Below, in pieces: positions 45,100 through 53,241 of a stretch of 64,000 bases of DNA (positions are counted from its first letter, which is position 1; each line of letters begins with the position of its first letter). The notes beneath the pieces are model-generated. The model ran no database searches. It was not told where the DNA came from and saw only the letters and a list, made by a program, of their open reading frames with translations. The position numbers were made by a program, and so were the translations under genes. The DNA is taken from positions 2,480,001 to 2,544,000 of the forward strand of contig NZ_JQNK01000009.1 of NCBI RefSeq assembly GCF_000745215.1, written 5' to 3'. The DNA comes from Methylosinus sp. PW1 (GTDB lineage: Bacteria > Pseudomonadota > Alphaproteobacteria > Rhizobiales > Beijerinckiaceae).

Positions 45100-45824
45100 G
45101 GCGCCGTCGTCGGGCCGAATATGGGCTCGAAGGCGCGGCGCAACGCCGCGTCCACCGCGGCCATGTCGGAGACCTTGCCGAGATCGGCGAGGCTCGTCAC
45201 GCCGAGATGCGCTTGCCGCACGCCGCAAGGCGCTATGCCGGAAAAATGCGTGAGGTCAGGCGCGACATTCAGCGCCAATCCATGGAACGTCGTCCAGCGC
45301 CGCACGCGCACGCCGATCGCCGCGATCTTGTCCTCGGCCGGCTCGCCGAAAAGGCCCGCGGGCTTGTCCGGCCGGCGCGTCCATACGCCGACGCGATCCT
45401 CCCGCCGCTCGCCGGCGACGCCGAGCGAAGCGAGCGTCGCGATGAGCCAGGCCTCGAGCCCGGCCACATAGGCGCGCAGATCGCGCCTTCGCCGCGTGAG
45501 GTCCAGCATCACATAGGCGACCCGCTGCCCTGGCCCGTGATAGGTGAACTGCCCGCCCCGCCCGGTGCGATGCACGGGAAAGCGCGCATCGAGCAGATCG
45601 GCCTCCTTGGCCGAGGTTCCCGCGGTGTAGACGGGCGGATGCTCGACCAGCCACACGCGCTCGGTAGCCGCGCCATCGGCGATGCGCTCGACCAGCGCCT
45701 CCATCTCGGCGACGGCGGCCTCATAGGGCGTGAGGCCGGGGGCCGCGACCCATTCCACCGGCGGCGAGCCGGGCCGGGGGAGCAGCGAAAGGGCGCAGTC
45801 GTCGCGCAGCAATGGAGCGGTCAT
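45081..45824 (-). CDS. lipB: Octanoyltransferase LipB
   Basis: A 247-residue enzyme that moves octanoyl groups from acyl carrier protein to lipoate-dependent proteins, the first step of lipoate synthesis. Signatures are [20 protein letters not shown], the catalytic lysine region [19 protein letters not shown], and [15 protein letters not shown] with the active-site Cys. Length is slightly above average because of an N-terminal extension. It converges on rppH with a 19-base overlap. Confidence 0.95.
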   Translation of the reverse strand: MTAPLLRDDCALSLLPRPGSPPVEWVAAPGLTPYEAAVAEMEALVERIADGAATERVWLVEHPPVYTAGTSAKEADLLDARFPVHRTGRGGQFTYHGPGQRVAYVMLDLTRRRRDLRAYVAGLEAWLIATLASLGVAGERREDRVGVWTRRPDKPAGLFGEPAEDKIAAIGVRVRRWTTFHGLALNVAPDLTHFSGIAPCGVRQAHLGVTSLADLGKVSDMAAVDAALRRAFEPIFGPTTAPQSPER

Positions 45825-45891
45825 GCGAGGGAATGTATCGCGTCGCGCCGCGGCGCTCCAGCGGCGCGCGCGTCACGCTATCTGAACAATT

Positions 45892-46164
45892 CTATTTTTT
45901 CGTCGCGTCGATCCGCCGCGGCAGAGGAAACTCCGCGCTTTCATACAGGCTGCGGATCGCCGCGCCCGTATAGGTCGCCTCGGCCACCTCGAGCGAGCAG
46001 GTTCCGAGCAAAGCGGCGGGCATATCCTCGACGGCGTAGCGAATCGCCTCCGCGGCCTGGGCGAAACGCCGGAATTCGACGGAGCTCTGATAGGATCGCG
46101 ACCGCTTGGCGAGCGTCTTGGATGAGAAAAGGCCGGCTTCCATGCCGTAATCGAATGCGCTCAT
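45892..46164 (-). CDS. Small protein of unknown function
   Basis: A 90-residue product, MSAFDYGMEAGLFSSKTLAK onward, with YQSSVEFRRFAQAAEAIRYA and TYTGAAIRSLYESAEFP. The composition and codon use look like a real gene, and GGGAGAAGAGC precedes the ATG. The AEAIRYAVEDM and AIRSLYES segments are reminiscent of small alphaproteobacterial helical proteins, but I cannot name a family. It stands alone between lipB and another small unknown. Confidence 0.6.
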   Translation of the reverse strand: MSAFDYGMEAGLFSSKTLAKRSRSYQSSVEFRRFAQAAEAIRYAVEDMPAALLGTCSLEVAEATYTGAAIRSLYESAEFPLPRRIDATKK

Positions 46165-46278
46165 CGCTCTTCTCCCTGTCGTCCGCGCTTTTCGGCGCGA
46201 AAATCGATCACGCCGCCGCCGCGCGGTCTGCGTGGAAGAGACGAACGCGAGCGACGCGCAACTCTCCGAAGCGAGAAA

Positions 46279-46518
46279 TTACCAGGCGAATTCCATTCCC
46301 GCTTCCGTCACGACACGTTCGAGACCGTCCCGGTCTCCTTTGATGACATATTGGAATCCGGCGCCGCTGTCGGGCAGCAGGCGCATGATCCGGAATGTCT
46401 CTTTTTCCGTTCGCGCGCCGAGGCGATGATAGATTTGCGCGCCGAGACGAAACTTATGCGTCGGCGCTTCTTTGCGAAGCCGCTGATAGCGGGAGAGCTC
46501 ATTCGAATGCGCGCTCAC
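46279..46518 (-). CDS. Small protein with a KOW-like fold (putative)
   Basis: A 79-residue product from GTG 46518 (SAHSNELSRYQRLRKEAPTH). The core KFRLGAQIYHRLGARTEKET, FRIMRLLPDSGAGFQYVIKG and DGLERVVTEAGMEF resembles a group of short alphaproteobacterial proteins with an SH3/KOW-like beta layout. The role is unknown. A longer frame to 46647 is arginine/glycine-rich and unconvincing. It lies upstream of the previous small gene on the same strand. Confidence 0.55.
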   Translation of the reverse strand: MSAHSNELSRYQRLRKEAPTHKFRLGAQIYHRLGARTEKETFRIMRLLPDSGAGFQYVIKGDRDGLERVVTEAGMEFAW

Positions 46519-46651
46519 AATGTCGGCCCTTTCGGATGGAGTGCGACGCGCCGATCCGCGAAGGAACGACGCGCCTCCACCGGGGGAGAAGGCCCCGCGC
46601 TCGCCGCCGGTACATCCGCGGTCGGCGCGCAGGGCCTGATCGCTCAAAAGG

Positions 46652-46861
46652 TCAGTCGACCTTCAGCTGATCCGCCGATGATTTGCCGCTGCGCCGGTCG
46701 ACGACGATCTCATAGGAGAGCTTCTGGCCCTCCGCGAGGCCATGAAGGCCCGCGCGCTCGACAGCGCTGATATGAACGAAGACGTCGGCTCCGCCGGACT
46801 CCGGCTGAATGAAGCCGAAACCCTTTTGCGCATTGAACCATTTCACGATTCCGGTCTGCAT
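46652..46861 (-). CDS. Cold-shock protein, CspA family
   Basis: A 69-residue single-domain RNA chaperone: [20 protein letters not shown] with RNP1 KGFGFI, RNP2 VFVHIS, and [20 protein letters not shown]. The ATG at 46861 follows AAAGGACA. The upstream stretch 46862-47141 contains no gene and could hold a long 5' leader as in other csp genes, plus the promoter of ndvA on the other strand. Confidence 0.95.
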   Translation of the reverse strand: MQTGIVKWFNAQKGFGFIQPESGGADVFVHISAVERAGLHGLAEGQKLSYEIVVDRRSGKSSADQLKVD

Positions 46862-47141
46862 GACTTGTCCTTTCGAAGAACAGGGGGGGATTGGGGCGTT
46901 CGCGACATGCGACGCCTCGCTTGATCGATGTTCTGGAGAGGAAGTCATAATGCCCGGGGCGCCGTCAGGCGCGAAGCAGGAGTCGACCGGCCGAAAACTC
47001 GATAGAGCCTATGTGGGGCATATGGGCGGACAATACAAGCGTGGCCGGCGAGAATTCGCGAAGCTCTCGCCTCGCGCGACCTTGCGCTCCTCGGCCCGCC
47101 CGCTATAGACCGCGCCATCGCCCCTCCCATTTAGTTGTCTC

Positions 47142-48899
47142 ATGTCCGTGCTCGCCGTCTATCTCCGCGTCCTCGCGCAGCTGAAGCCGCAGAAACGTCT
47201 CGCGACGATCCTCGTCGTCGCCAATCTCGCCGTGGCCATCGCGCAATTCGCCGAGCCCATGCTGTTCGGCCGCGTCATAGACGTGCTCACGCGCGCGCAG
47301 GCGGCGGGCGTCAAGCTCGCCTGGGGCGATCTCGTGCCGCTGCTGGCGGCCTGGGCCGGCTTCGGCCTTTTCTCCATCGCCGCCTCCGTGCTGGTCGCGC
47401 TGCACGCCGACCGTCTCGCGCATAGAAGCCGGCTCGCGGTCATGGCCGCTTATTTCGAGCATGTGCTCGATCTGCCGTCGAGCTTTCACGCCGGCGCGCA
47501 TTCCGGCCGGCTGCTGAAGGTGATGCTCGAGGGCGCCTCCGGCATGGCGGGGCTGTGGCTCTCCTTCTTCCGCGAGAATTGCGCCTCCTTCGTCGCGCTC
47601 TTCGTGCTGCTGCCGGCGACGCTCTTCGTCAATTGGCGGTTGGCTCTGCCGCTCATCGTGCTCGTCATCGTTTTCGGCGCGCTCACCTCTTTCGTCCTGC
47701 GCCGCACCGAGCAATTGCAGAGCAAGGTGGAGCGTCACCACTCCTCGCTCGCCGAGCACGCCTCCGACGCGCTGGGCAATGTCGCCGTGGTGCAGAGCTT
47801 CACGCGCATAGAGAGCGAGACCAATGCGCTGCGGCGGATCATCGACGAATTGCTCGCCGCGCAAATTCCCGTGCTCTCCTGGTGGGCGCTGGCGGCGGTG
47901 GCGAGCCGCGCCTCGGCGACGCTCACCCTGCTCGTCATTTTTCTGCTCGGCGCCTGGCTGCATTTGCAGGGCCTCGCCTCCATCGGCGAGATCGTCGCCT
48001 TCATGAGCTTCGCGACCATGCTGATCGGCCGGCTCGAGCAGATGGTCGGCTTCTTGAACGTGCTGTTTCTGCTCGCGCCAAAAATCGCCGAATTCTTCTC
48101 CATTCTCGACACGCGCCCGACGGTCGCCGATCGCGAGGATGCACGCGACATGGGACGGCTCGAAGGCGCCGTCGCCTTCGAGAAGGTGAGCTTTTCTTAT
48201 GGCGGCGAGCGCCTCGCGCTGCGCGACGTCTCCTTCTCGGCGCGGCGGGGCGAGACCATAGCGCTGGTGGGCGCGACCGGCTCGGGAAAATCGACGACGC
48301 TCGGCCTCTTGCATCGCGTCTTCGATCCCACGCAGGGAAGGGTGACGATCGACGGGGTCGACATTCGCGACATGACGCTGACGTCGCTCCGCCGCAACAT
48401 CGGCGTCGTGTTTCAGGAGCCCATGCTGTTCGCCCGCTCGATCGAGGAGAATTTGCGCGTCGGCAAGCCGGACGCCAGCGAGGAGGAGATCGCCCGCGCC
48501 GTCGAGCTGGCGCAGGCGCGCGATCTCGTGGCGCGGCAGAGCGAGGGGCTGTCGACGCTGGTCGGCGAGCGCGGCCGCACATTGTCGGGCGGCGAGCGGC
48601 AGCGTCTCTCCATCGCCCGCGCGCTGCTGAAGGACCCGCCGATCATGATTTTCGACGAGGCGACCAGCGCGCTGGACGCGACCACCGAGCGTCAGCTGCA
48701 AAAAGCGCTGGAGGCGGCGACGGCGGGCCGCACCACTTTCATCATCGCCCATCGTCTGGCGACAGTGCGCCATGCGGATCGCATATTGGTGCTGGATCGC
48801 GGCGAGATCGTCGAGAGTGGGACCTTCGACGGACTGGTGGCCAAAGGCGGGCTGTTCGCCGATCTCGCCAAGGCGCAGTTCATCACGGCGGGGGCGTGA
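47142..48899 (+). CDS. ndvA: Cyclic beta-1,2-glucan ABC exporter (NdvA/ChvA type)
   Basis: A 585-residue half transporter with an N-terminal six-helix membrane domain (about 15-310) and a C-terminal ATPase. Walker A is [15 protein letters not shown], the signature is [16 protein letters not shown], Walker [15 protein letters not shown]-loop [11 protein letters not shown]. The overall sequence matches the Rhizobiales glucan exporters, which release cyclic beta-(1,2)-glucan into the periplasm. The partner synthase (ndvB/chvB) is not in the window, so the substrate is inferred from family likeness. Confidence 0.88.
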   Translation: MSVLAVYLRVLAQLKPQKRLATILVVANLAVAIAQFAEPMLFGRVIDVLTRAQAAGVKLAWGDLVPLLAAWAGFGLFSIAASVLVALHADRLAHRSRLAVMAAYFEHVLDLPSSFHAGAHSGRLLKVMLEGASGMAGLWLSFFRENCASFVALFVLLPATLFVNWRLALPLIVLVIVFGALTSFVLRRTEQLQSKVERHHSSLAEHASDALGNVAVVQSFTRIESETNALRRIIDELLAAQIPVLSWWALAAVASRASATLTLLVIFLLGAWLHLQGLASIGEIVAFMSFATMLIGRLEQMVGFLNVLFLLAPKIAEFFSILDTRPTVADREDARDMGRLEGAVAFEKVSFSYGGERLALRDVSFSARRGETIALVGATGSGKSTTLGLLHRVFDPTQGRVTIDGVDIRDMTLTSLRRNIGVVFQEPMLFARSIEENLRVGKPDASEEEIARAVELAQARDLVARQSEGLSTLVGERGRTLSGGERQRLSIARALLKDPPIMIFDEATSALDATTERQLQKALEAATAGRTTFIIAHRLATVRHADRILVLDRGEIVESGTFDGLVAKGGLFADLAKAQFITAGA

Positions 48900-48923
48900 G
48901 GGGTCCCCCTGTCTCGCCGCGCT

Positions 48924-49406
48924 TTATCCCTCTCCGCCTTCTTTCACCCCCAGCTCATAGCCCGTCCACAGCGCGATCGCGGCGAGCGCGACATCGACGA
49001 GCGCCACGGGCCAATAGGGCATCACCTCGGCGACGCGCGGCTGCAGCCAGTGCATGGCGCCCGCCACCAGAAGGGCGAAGGGAAGCAGGCCGGCGAAGAC
49101 GAGCGGCGCCGGCCAGCCGAGCGCGCGAAAGCGCTTGGTCGAGAGATTGACGAAGCTCACGGCGATCAACAAGATCGCGAGCGAATAGAGCGCGAGATAG
49201 GCGTAGGCGACCACCGTCTGCCAGACGAAGAACGGGTCCTTCGACAGATCGTGATCCGTATAGGGAAAGAGCGCCAGCCAGATCAGCGTCAGCGGGACGA
49301 GGACCGCCAGAAGGCCCGCGACGCCGCAGCGCCAGCCGGCGCGGTCGAGGGTTCCCTCTTCCGTGCGATAGAGGAAGCTCAGGCGCTCGCGCGAGGGCAG
49401 GGCCAT
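48924..49406 (-). CDS. Inner-membrane protein, DUF805-like
   Basis: A 160-residue protein with four hydrophobic segments (GVAGLLAVLVPLTLIWLALF, YAYLALYSLAILLIAVSFVN, LVFAGLLPFALLVAGAMHWL, ALVDVALAAIALWTGYELG). The NLSTKRFRALGWPAPL motif between helices recalls DUF805 proteins. ATG 49406 shares one base with the dapD stop, so it is coupled to dapD. Function is unknown. Confidence 0.75.
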   Translation of the reverse strand: MALPSRERLSFLYRTEEGTLDRAGWRCGVAGLLAVLVPLTLIWLALFPYTDHDLSKDPFFVWQTVVAYAYLALYSLAILLIAVSFVNLSTKRFRALGWPAPLVFAGLLPFALLVAGAMHWLQPRVAEVMPYWPVALVDVALAAIALWTGYELGVKEGGEG

Positions 49407-50263
49407 CAGTCCCTCAGCAGCTCGTTGATCGCCGTCTTGCCGCGCGTCTGCGCGTCGACGGTCTTCACAATGACGGCGCAATAGAGCGACGGCCCGGCCG
49501 AGCCGTCCGGCAGCGGCTTGCCCGGCAGATTGCCAGACACCACGACCGAATAGGGCGGCACATAGCCAATGTGAATCTGGCCGGTGGCGCGGTCGATCAC
49601 CTTGGTCGAGGCGCCGATGAAGACGCCCATGGAAATCACCGAGCCCTGGCCGACGACGACGCCCTCGACAATCTCCGAGCGCGCGCCGATGAAGCAATCA
49701 TCCTCTATGATGGTGGGGCCGGCCTGCAGCGGCTCCAGCACGCCGCCAATGCCGACGCCGCCGGAAAGATGCACATTCTTGCCGATCTGCGCGCAGGAGC
49801 CGACCGTAGCCCAAGTGTCGACCATCGTGCCGGCGTCCACATGGGCGCCGAGATTGACGAAGGAGGGCATGAGAATGACGCCCGGCGCCACGAAGGCCGA
49901 GTGACGCACGATCGCGCCCGGCACGGAGCGGAAGCCCGCGGCTCTATGCTCGGCCGCGCCCCAGCCGGCGAATTTGGAGGGAACCTTGTCCCACCAGCTC
50001 GCGCCGCCCGGCCCGCCCTCGATCACGCTCATATCATTGAGGCGGAAGGAGAGGAGAACCGCCTTCTTCAGCCATTGATTGACCTTCCAGGAGCCGGGGC
50101 CGGTCGCGCCCTCGATCTTCTCGGCGACGCGCAGCTTGCCGGCGTCGAGCAGACGCAGCGCGCTCTCGACCGCGTGGCGAATGTCGCCCTGCGTGGAGGC
50201 GTCGATATTGGCCCTGTCTTCGAAGGCGGTGGTGATGAGATTCTCGAGACCAGTGTGCGGCAT
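49406..50263 (-). CDS. dapD: Tetrahydrodipicolinate N-succinyltransferase
   Basis: A 285-residue DapD, which succinylates tetrahydrodipicolinate in lysine and diaminopimelate synthesis. The left-handed beta-helix carries hexapeptide repeats across about 125-240 ([55 protein letters not shown]), and the N-terminal [16 protein letters not shown] is typical. Length is standard. It leads a two-gene unit with the membrane protein at 48924. Confidence 0.97.
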   Translation of the reverse strand: MPHTGLENLITTAFEDRANIDASTQGDIRHAVESALRLLDAGKLRVAEKIEGATGPGSWKVNQWLKKAVLLSFRLNDMSVIEGGPGGASWWDKVPSKFAGWGAAEHRAAGFRSVPGAIVRHSAFVAPGVILMPSFVNLGAHVDAGTMVDTWATVGSCAQIGKNVHLSGGVGIGGVLEPLQAGPTIIEDDCFIGARSEIVEGVVVGQGSVISMGVFIGASTKVIDRATGQIHIGYVPPYSVVVSGNLPGKPLPDGSAGPSLYCAVIVKTVDAQTRGKTAINELLRD

Positions 50264-50495
50264 GAAATCGTCCAGCTCCGAGAGGTCGCGGGCAGGCGGC
50301 CCGCAGAAAGGGTCAGGGCTATAGGCGGCAAGGCCGCGGCCCTGTCAATCGCGGAAATAGGGGCCGATCGCCGCGCCGGCGGCGGGACGTCTTTCCCGCG
50401 CGTCGCGCATTCTTTCCCGCAGCCGGGGCGGCGTCACGGGGGTAGGCTCGCCCGCCGTCGCCACAGAAGCGACGCAGAGCGAGGGAGCCTTCACC

Positions 50496-51209
50496 ATGTC
50501 CTCGGCCCGAGCGAGACGCCTTTTGGCCGCCGTCCTCCTGATTCTCGCGCCGCTGGCGGCCGCGGCGGCGGACCGAAGCCGCGCCGATATAGAGAGGCTG
50601 ATCGTCGCCTCCGCCGGAAAGCCCGTGGCGCTCACCGATCTCGATCTCTCCGGCCTCGATCTCTCGGGGCTGGACCTTCGGCGCGCCGATCTCTTCGCTG
50701 CGCGGCTCGCCGGGGCCAAGCTCGTGGGAGCCAGGCTCGCCGAGGCCAATCTCACCCGCGCCGATCTGCGCGAGGCCGATCTCTCGGGCGCCGATCTTTC
50801 CGGCGCGATCCTCTATGCCGCCATTCTCGACGAGGCGGATTTTTCCGGCGCCGATCTGACGCGCGCCCGTATCATCGGCGGCGGGCGCGGCGCGCGTTTC
50901 GTGAAGGCGAAGCTGATCGAGGCCGATCTCGGCGCCGATCCCGCCAATCAGGGCATGGTTCCTGTGCGCGCCGATCTCACCGGCGCGATCTTCGACGGCG
51001 CCGATCTGACCGGCGCCAATCTCACCCATGCGGTGCTGGCCTCGGCGCGCTTCGCCGGCGCGAGCCTGCGCAATGCGCGGCTCGATCACGCCAAGCTCGG
51101 CGACGCCGATCTCTCCGGCGCGGATGTCACCGGCGCGAGCTTCCACGGCGCCGATCTCGACAGCGCGCGGCTGCCGGCGGCGGCCCCTATTTTGGAGCGA
51201 GGGCGCTGA
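50496..51209 (+). CDS. Exported pentapeptide-repeat protein
   Basis: A 237-residue protein with a signal peptide (RLLAAVLLILAPLAAAAA, about 8-25), a short helical region (RADIERLIVASAGKPVALTD), then pentapeptide repeats A[DN]LxG/A from about 45 to 230 (LSGLDLSGLDLRRADLFAAR, ADLREADLSGADLSGAILYA). It should form a right-handed quadrilateral beta-helix in the periplasm. The role is unknown. AGCGAGGGAG precedes the ATG at 50496. Its 3' end overlaps the convergent gene at 51187 by 23 bases. A diverged copy of one of its repeats lies at 51698-51744. Confidence 0.88.
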   Translation: MSSARARRLLAAVLLILAPLAAAAADRSRADIERLIVASAGKPVALTDLDLSGLDLSGLDLRRADLFAARLAGAKLVGARLAEANLTRADLREADLSGADLSGAILYAAILDEADFSGADLTRARIIGGGRGARFVKAKLIEADLGADPANQGMVPVRADLTGAIFDGADLTGANLTHAVLASARFAGASLRNARLDHAKLGDADLSGADVTGASFHGADLDSARLPAAAPILERGR

Positions 51210-51540
51210 GCTGCGCTTCGAGCGCGGCGAGGCGGTCGATGTCGAGTCCGGCGGCCGGAGCGCCGTCCCTCAGCCGGGCGACGAGCGTCGCGGCGAGGAC
51301 GCAAAGCGCCGTTTTCGTCTCCTCCGATTGGGCGTCGATGATTTCAGCGACCGCGATTTGCATTCCGATCGAACGCGGCCGCGGCTCCAGCTCGGCGATC
51401 TCCCTCTTGGCGAAAGCGGAAAGGCCAGACTTCAGGGCGTCATAGCCGTCGATGACGGCCGCGCCCGCCGCGCCTTTGGCTGCCGCCTCCGCCGCGAGGC
51501 CGAACGTTCCCACCACGACGGCGCCAATCGAATCGACCAT
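51187..51540 (-). CDS. Small helical protein of unknown function
   Basis: A 117-residue protein starting MVDSIGAVVVGTFGLAAEAA. An Ala/Gly-rich first helix is followed by AVIDGYDALKSGLSAFAKRE and a C-terminal LDIDRLAALEAQLSALA. The DGYDALKSGL element recalls small cyanobacterial and proteobacterial proteins found with pentapeptide-repeat or NTPase modules, but I cannot name the family. It converges on the pentapeptide gene, overlapping 23 bases. Confidence 0.6.
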   Translation of the reverse strand: MVDSIGAVVVGTFGLAAEAAAKGAAGAAVIDGYDALKSGLSAFAKREIAELEPRPRSIGMQIAVAEIIDAQSEETKTALCVLAATLVARLRDGAPAAGLDIDRLAALEAQLSALAPK

Positions 51541-51683
51541 GGCTCGCTCCCCAAACCATCGAAAAGGCTTCGAGGCGGCTTCAATTCGTCGAAGCGCGAC
51601 CTCGCTGGCCGATTACGCAAATGACGTTCCATGTCGGTGGGCTTGGTCGGTGGGCCGGGCGTCAGGCGCCGCCAGCGCGGTGG

Positions 51684-53231
51684 TCATGCGCGGCTCGATC
51701 GCGCCAAGCTCGGCGACGCCGATCGCGCCGGCGCTCTGCGCTCGCCGAATTTGCGCTTCAGCCGTCGCCAGCCGATGGCGATTCCGGTGACGCTGAGCGC
51801 GAAGCCCGCGCCATTGAGCGCCAGCATGAAGACATCCCACAAAGGCCGCGCGGTGAGCAGCGCCGGCGCGTCCCAGCTGTGCAGAAAAGCGAACAGCCAG
51901 CGGCTCATGCGACGTCCAGAGTCCAGCTTGCCGAGCACGGCGCCCGTATGCGGGTCGATATGCGCCCAGGTACCGGCGGGGTCGTCGAATTCCAAGCGCA
52001 GCACGGGAAGCCGCTTGTCGACGTCGCCATGCATGGTGTGCGGCGCGCGCGCGAAATAATAGAAATCGTAGGTCTCCATCACCGTCGCCGCCGTGACTTT
52101 CGCGCCGGGGACGAGCCGCGCGCCGAGACGCTTCAATTCCTCGAGCGGCAGCGTGAAGGCGGGCGCGGCGTCGGCCTCGGCGCGCAAGATTCGCGTCGCG
52201 CCGCCGGCGCCGAAGCCGACATAATAGCCGGCGCCGTCGATGACGCGCAGCTCGAGCTCGCGCGCCGCGAATCCGTCATCGGCGAATTTCGTCAGCGCAT
52301 CGGCGACCGACAGATGGAAGCGCTCGGGCGCGAGCGCGCCGCCGTAATAGAGCTTGGCGTCGAAGGCCGATCTGGTCTCGAAGATTTTCCACGGGTTCAT
52401 CGACATCAGGCCGCTGAAGACGAAAGTGATCGCCGTCGCGCCGCCGATGAGGCCGATGATATGGTGCCATTTCATCATGCCGTCGCGATAGGGCGTGCGC
52501 GCGCCGGTCCTATAGGGCGCGCGAAAGCGCCAGCGCATGACGCCGACGACGAGGCCGGTGACGGCGAGCACGGTTCCGATGAGCGAGGAATAGACGATGA
52601 TATCGTGCCAATAGGCCTCGAACCAGCCGCCGCGGAACGGATAGAGCCAATGGATCCAGGCGCCGGCCCAGTTCCACAGGCGCTCGGTCTGCGTCGCGTC
52701 GCGAACCACTTCCCCGGTGACGGAAGAGACATAGAGCAGCGTCGAATCCGCATCGGACATATAGACGCGATGCAGCGGGCGCAGACCGTCGAGACCTTTG
52801 GAATGCGTCCATTGGTCTTCGTCGACGATTCCATCATAGCTCGCCTCGCCGCCGAGGAAGGCGCGCGCGGCGGCGATGGCGTCCTGCTCTGAAATGCTGG
52901 TCACGCGCGCGCCGTCGCTGGCGCGCGCCGCCGTGAATTGCGGGCCGCTGTCCTTCGTGCGGCGCTCGAAGATGAAAGTCGGCGCGCCGGCGATGCTGGT
53001 GAGGCGGACGGATTGCGGCGCGCCGCTCTCTCCCGCGGCGGCGAAAGCGCGGGAGAGGGTGACGCAGCAGCGCGCCGGATCGAGCGGCGGCAGCGCCGCC
53101 AGCCGCTCGGACGGCAGCAGCTTCGGATAGCCGACATACATCATGACGACGCCGGAGAAGAACCACATGGCCATGAAGAGACAGGCCGCGATCCCGAGCC
53201 AGCGATGAGCGAGATAGAGATATCGCTTCAA
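51684..53231 (-). CDS. PepSY-associated membrane protein
   Basis: A 515-residue inner-membrane protein with an N-terminal segment (LGIAACLFMAMWFFSGVVMM), central helices (DIIVYSSLIGTVLAVTGLVV and HIIGLIGGATAITFVFSGLM), and a C-terminal segment (LALNGAGFALSVTGIAIGWR). Conserved histidines occur in HRWLG, HWLYPF, KWHHIIG and LHSWD, as in PepSY-TM proteins linked to siderophore or metal reduction. It begins 10 bases after the TonB-dependent receptor, in one operon. The last 18 residues, an Arg/Ser/Ala tail (RRAPARSASPSLARSSRA), are encoded by the antisense of a pentapeptide-gene fragment and are probably not ancestral. Confidence 0.85.
   Translation of the reverse strand: MKRYLYLAHRWLGIAACLFMAMWFFSGVVMMYVGYPKLLPSERLAALPPLDPARCCVTLSRAFAAAGESGAPQSVRLTSIAGAPTFIFERRTKDSGPQFTAARASDGARVTSISEQDAIAAARAFLGGEASYDGIVDEDQWTHSKGLDGLRPLHRVYMSDADSTLLYVSSVTGEVVRDATQTERLWNWAGAWIHWLYPFRGGWFEAYWHDIIVYSSLIGTVLAVTGLVVGVMRWRFRAPYRTGARTPYRDGMMKWHHIIGLIGGATAITFVFSGLMSMNPWKIFETRSAFDAKLYYGGALAPERFHLSVADALTKFADDGFAARELELRVIDGAGYYVGFGAGGATRILRAEADAAPAFTLPLEELKRLGARLVPGAKVTAATVMETYDFYYFARAPHTMHGDVDKRLPVLRLEFDDPAGTWAHIDPHTGAVLGKLDSGRRMSRWLFAFLHSWDAPALLTARPLWDVFMLALNGAGFALSVTGIAIGWRRLKRKFGERRAPARSASPSLARSSRA
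51698..51744. repeat. Displaced fragment of the pentapeptide gene
   Basis: The stretch GCGCGGCTCGATCGCGCCAA followed by GCTCGGCGACGCCGAT repeats, with few changes, part of the pentapeptide gene near 51077-51123, about 620 bases away in the same orientation. It now forms the antisense of the end of the PepSY gene. Length limits are approximate. Confidence 0.65.
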
Positions 53232-53241
53232 TTCCGCCTCC

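Noticed and set aside
51631..52059. A 142-residue frame starting in the pentapeptide fragment
   Set aside because: Apart from the few residues of the displaced repeat, it is antisense to the PepSY gene and has no domain; the duplicated fragment is reported instead.
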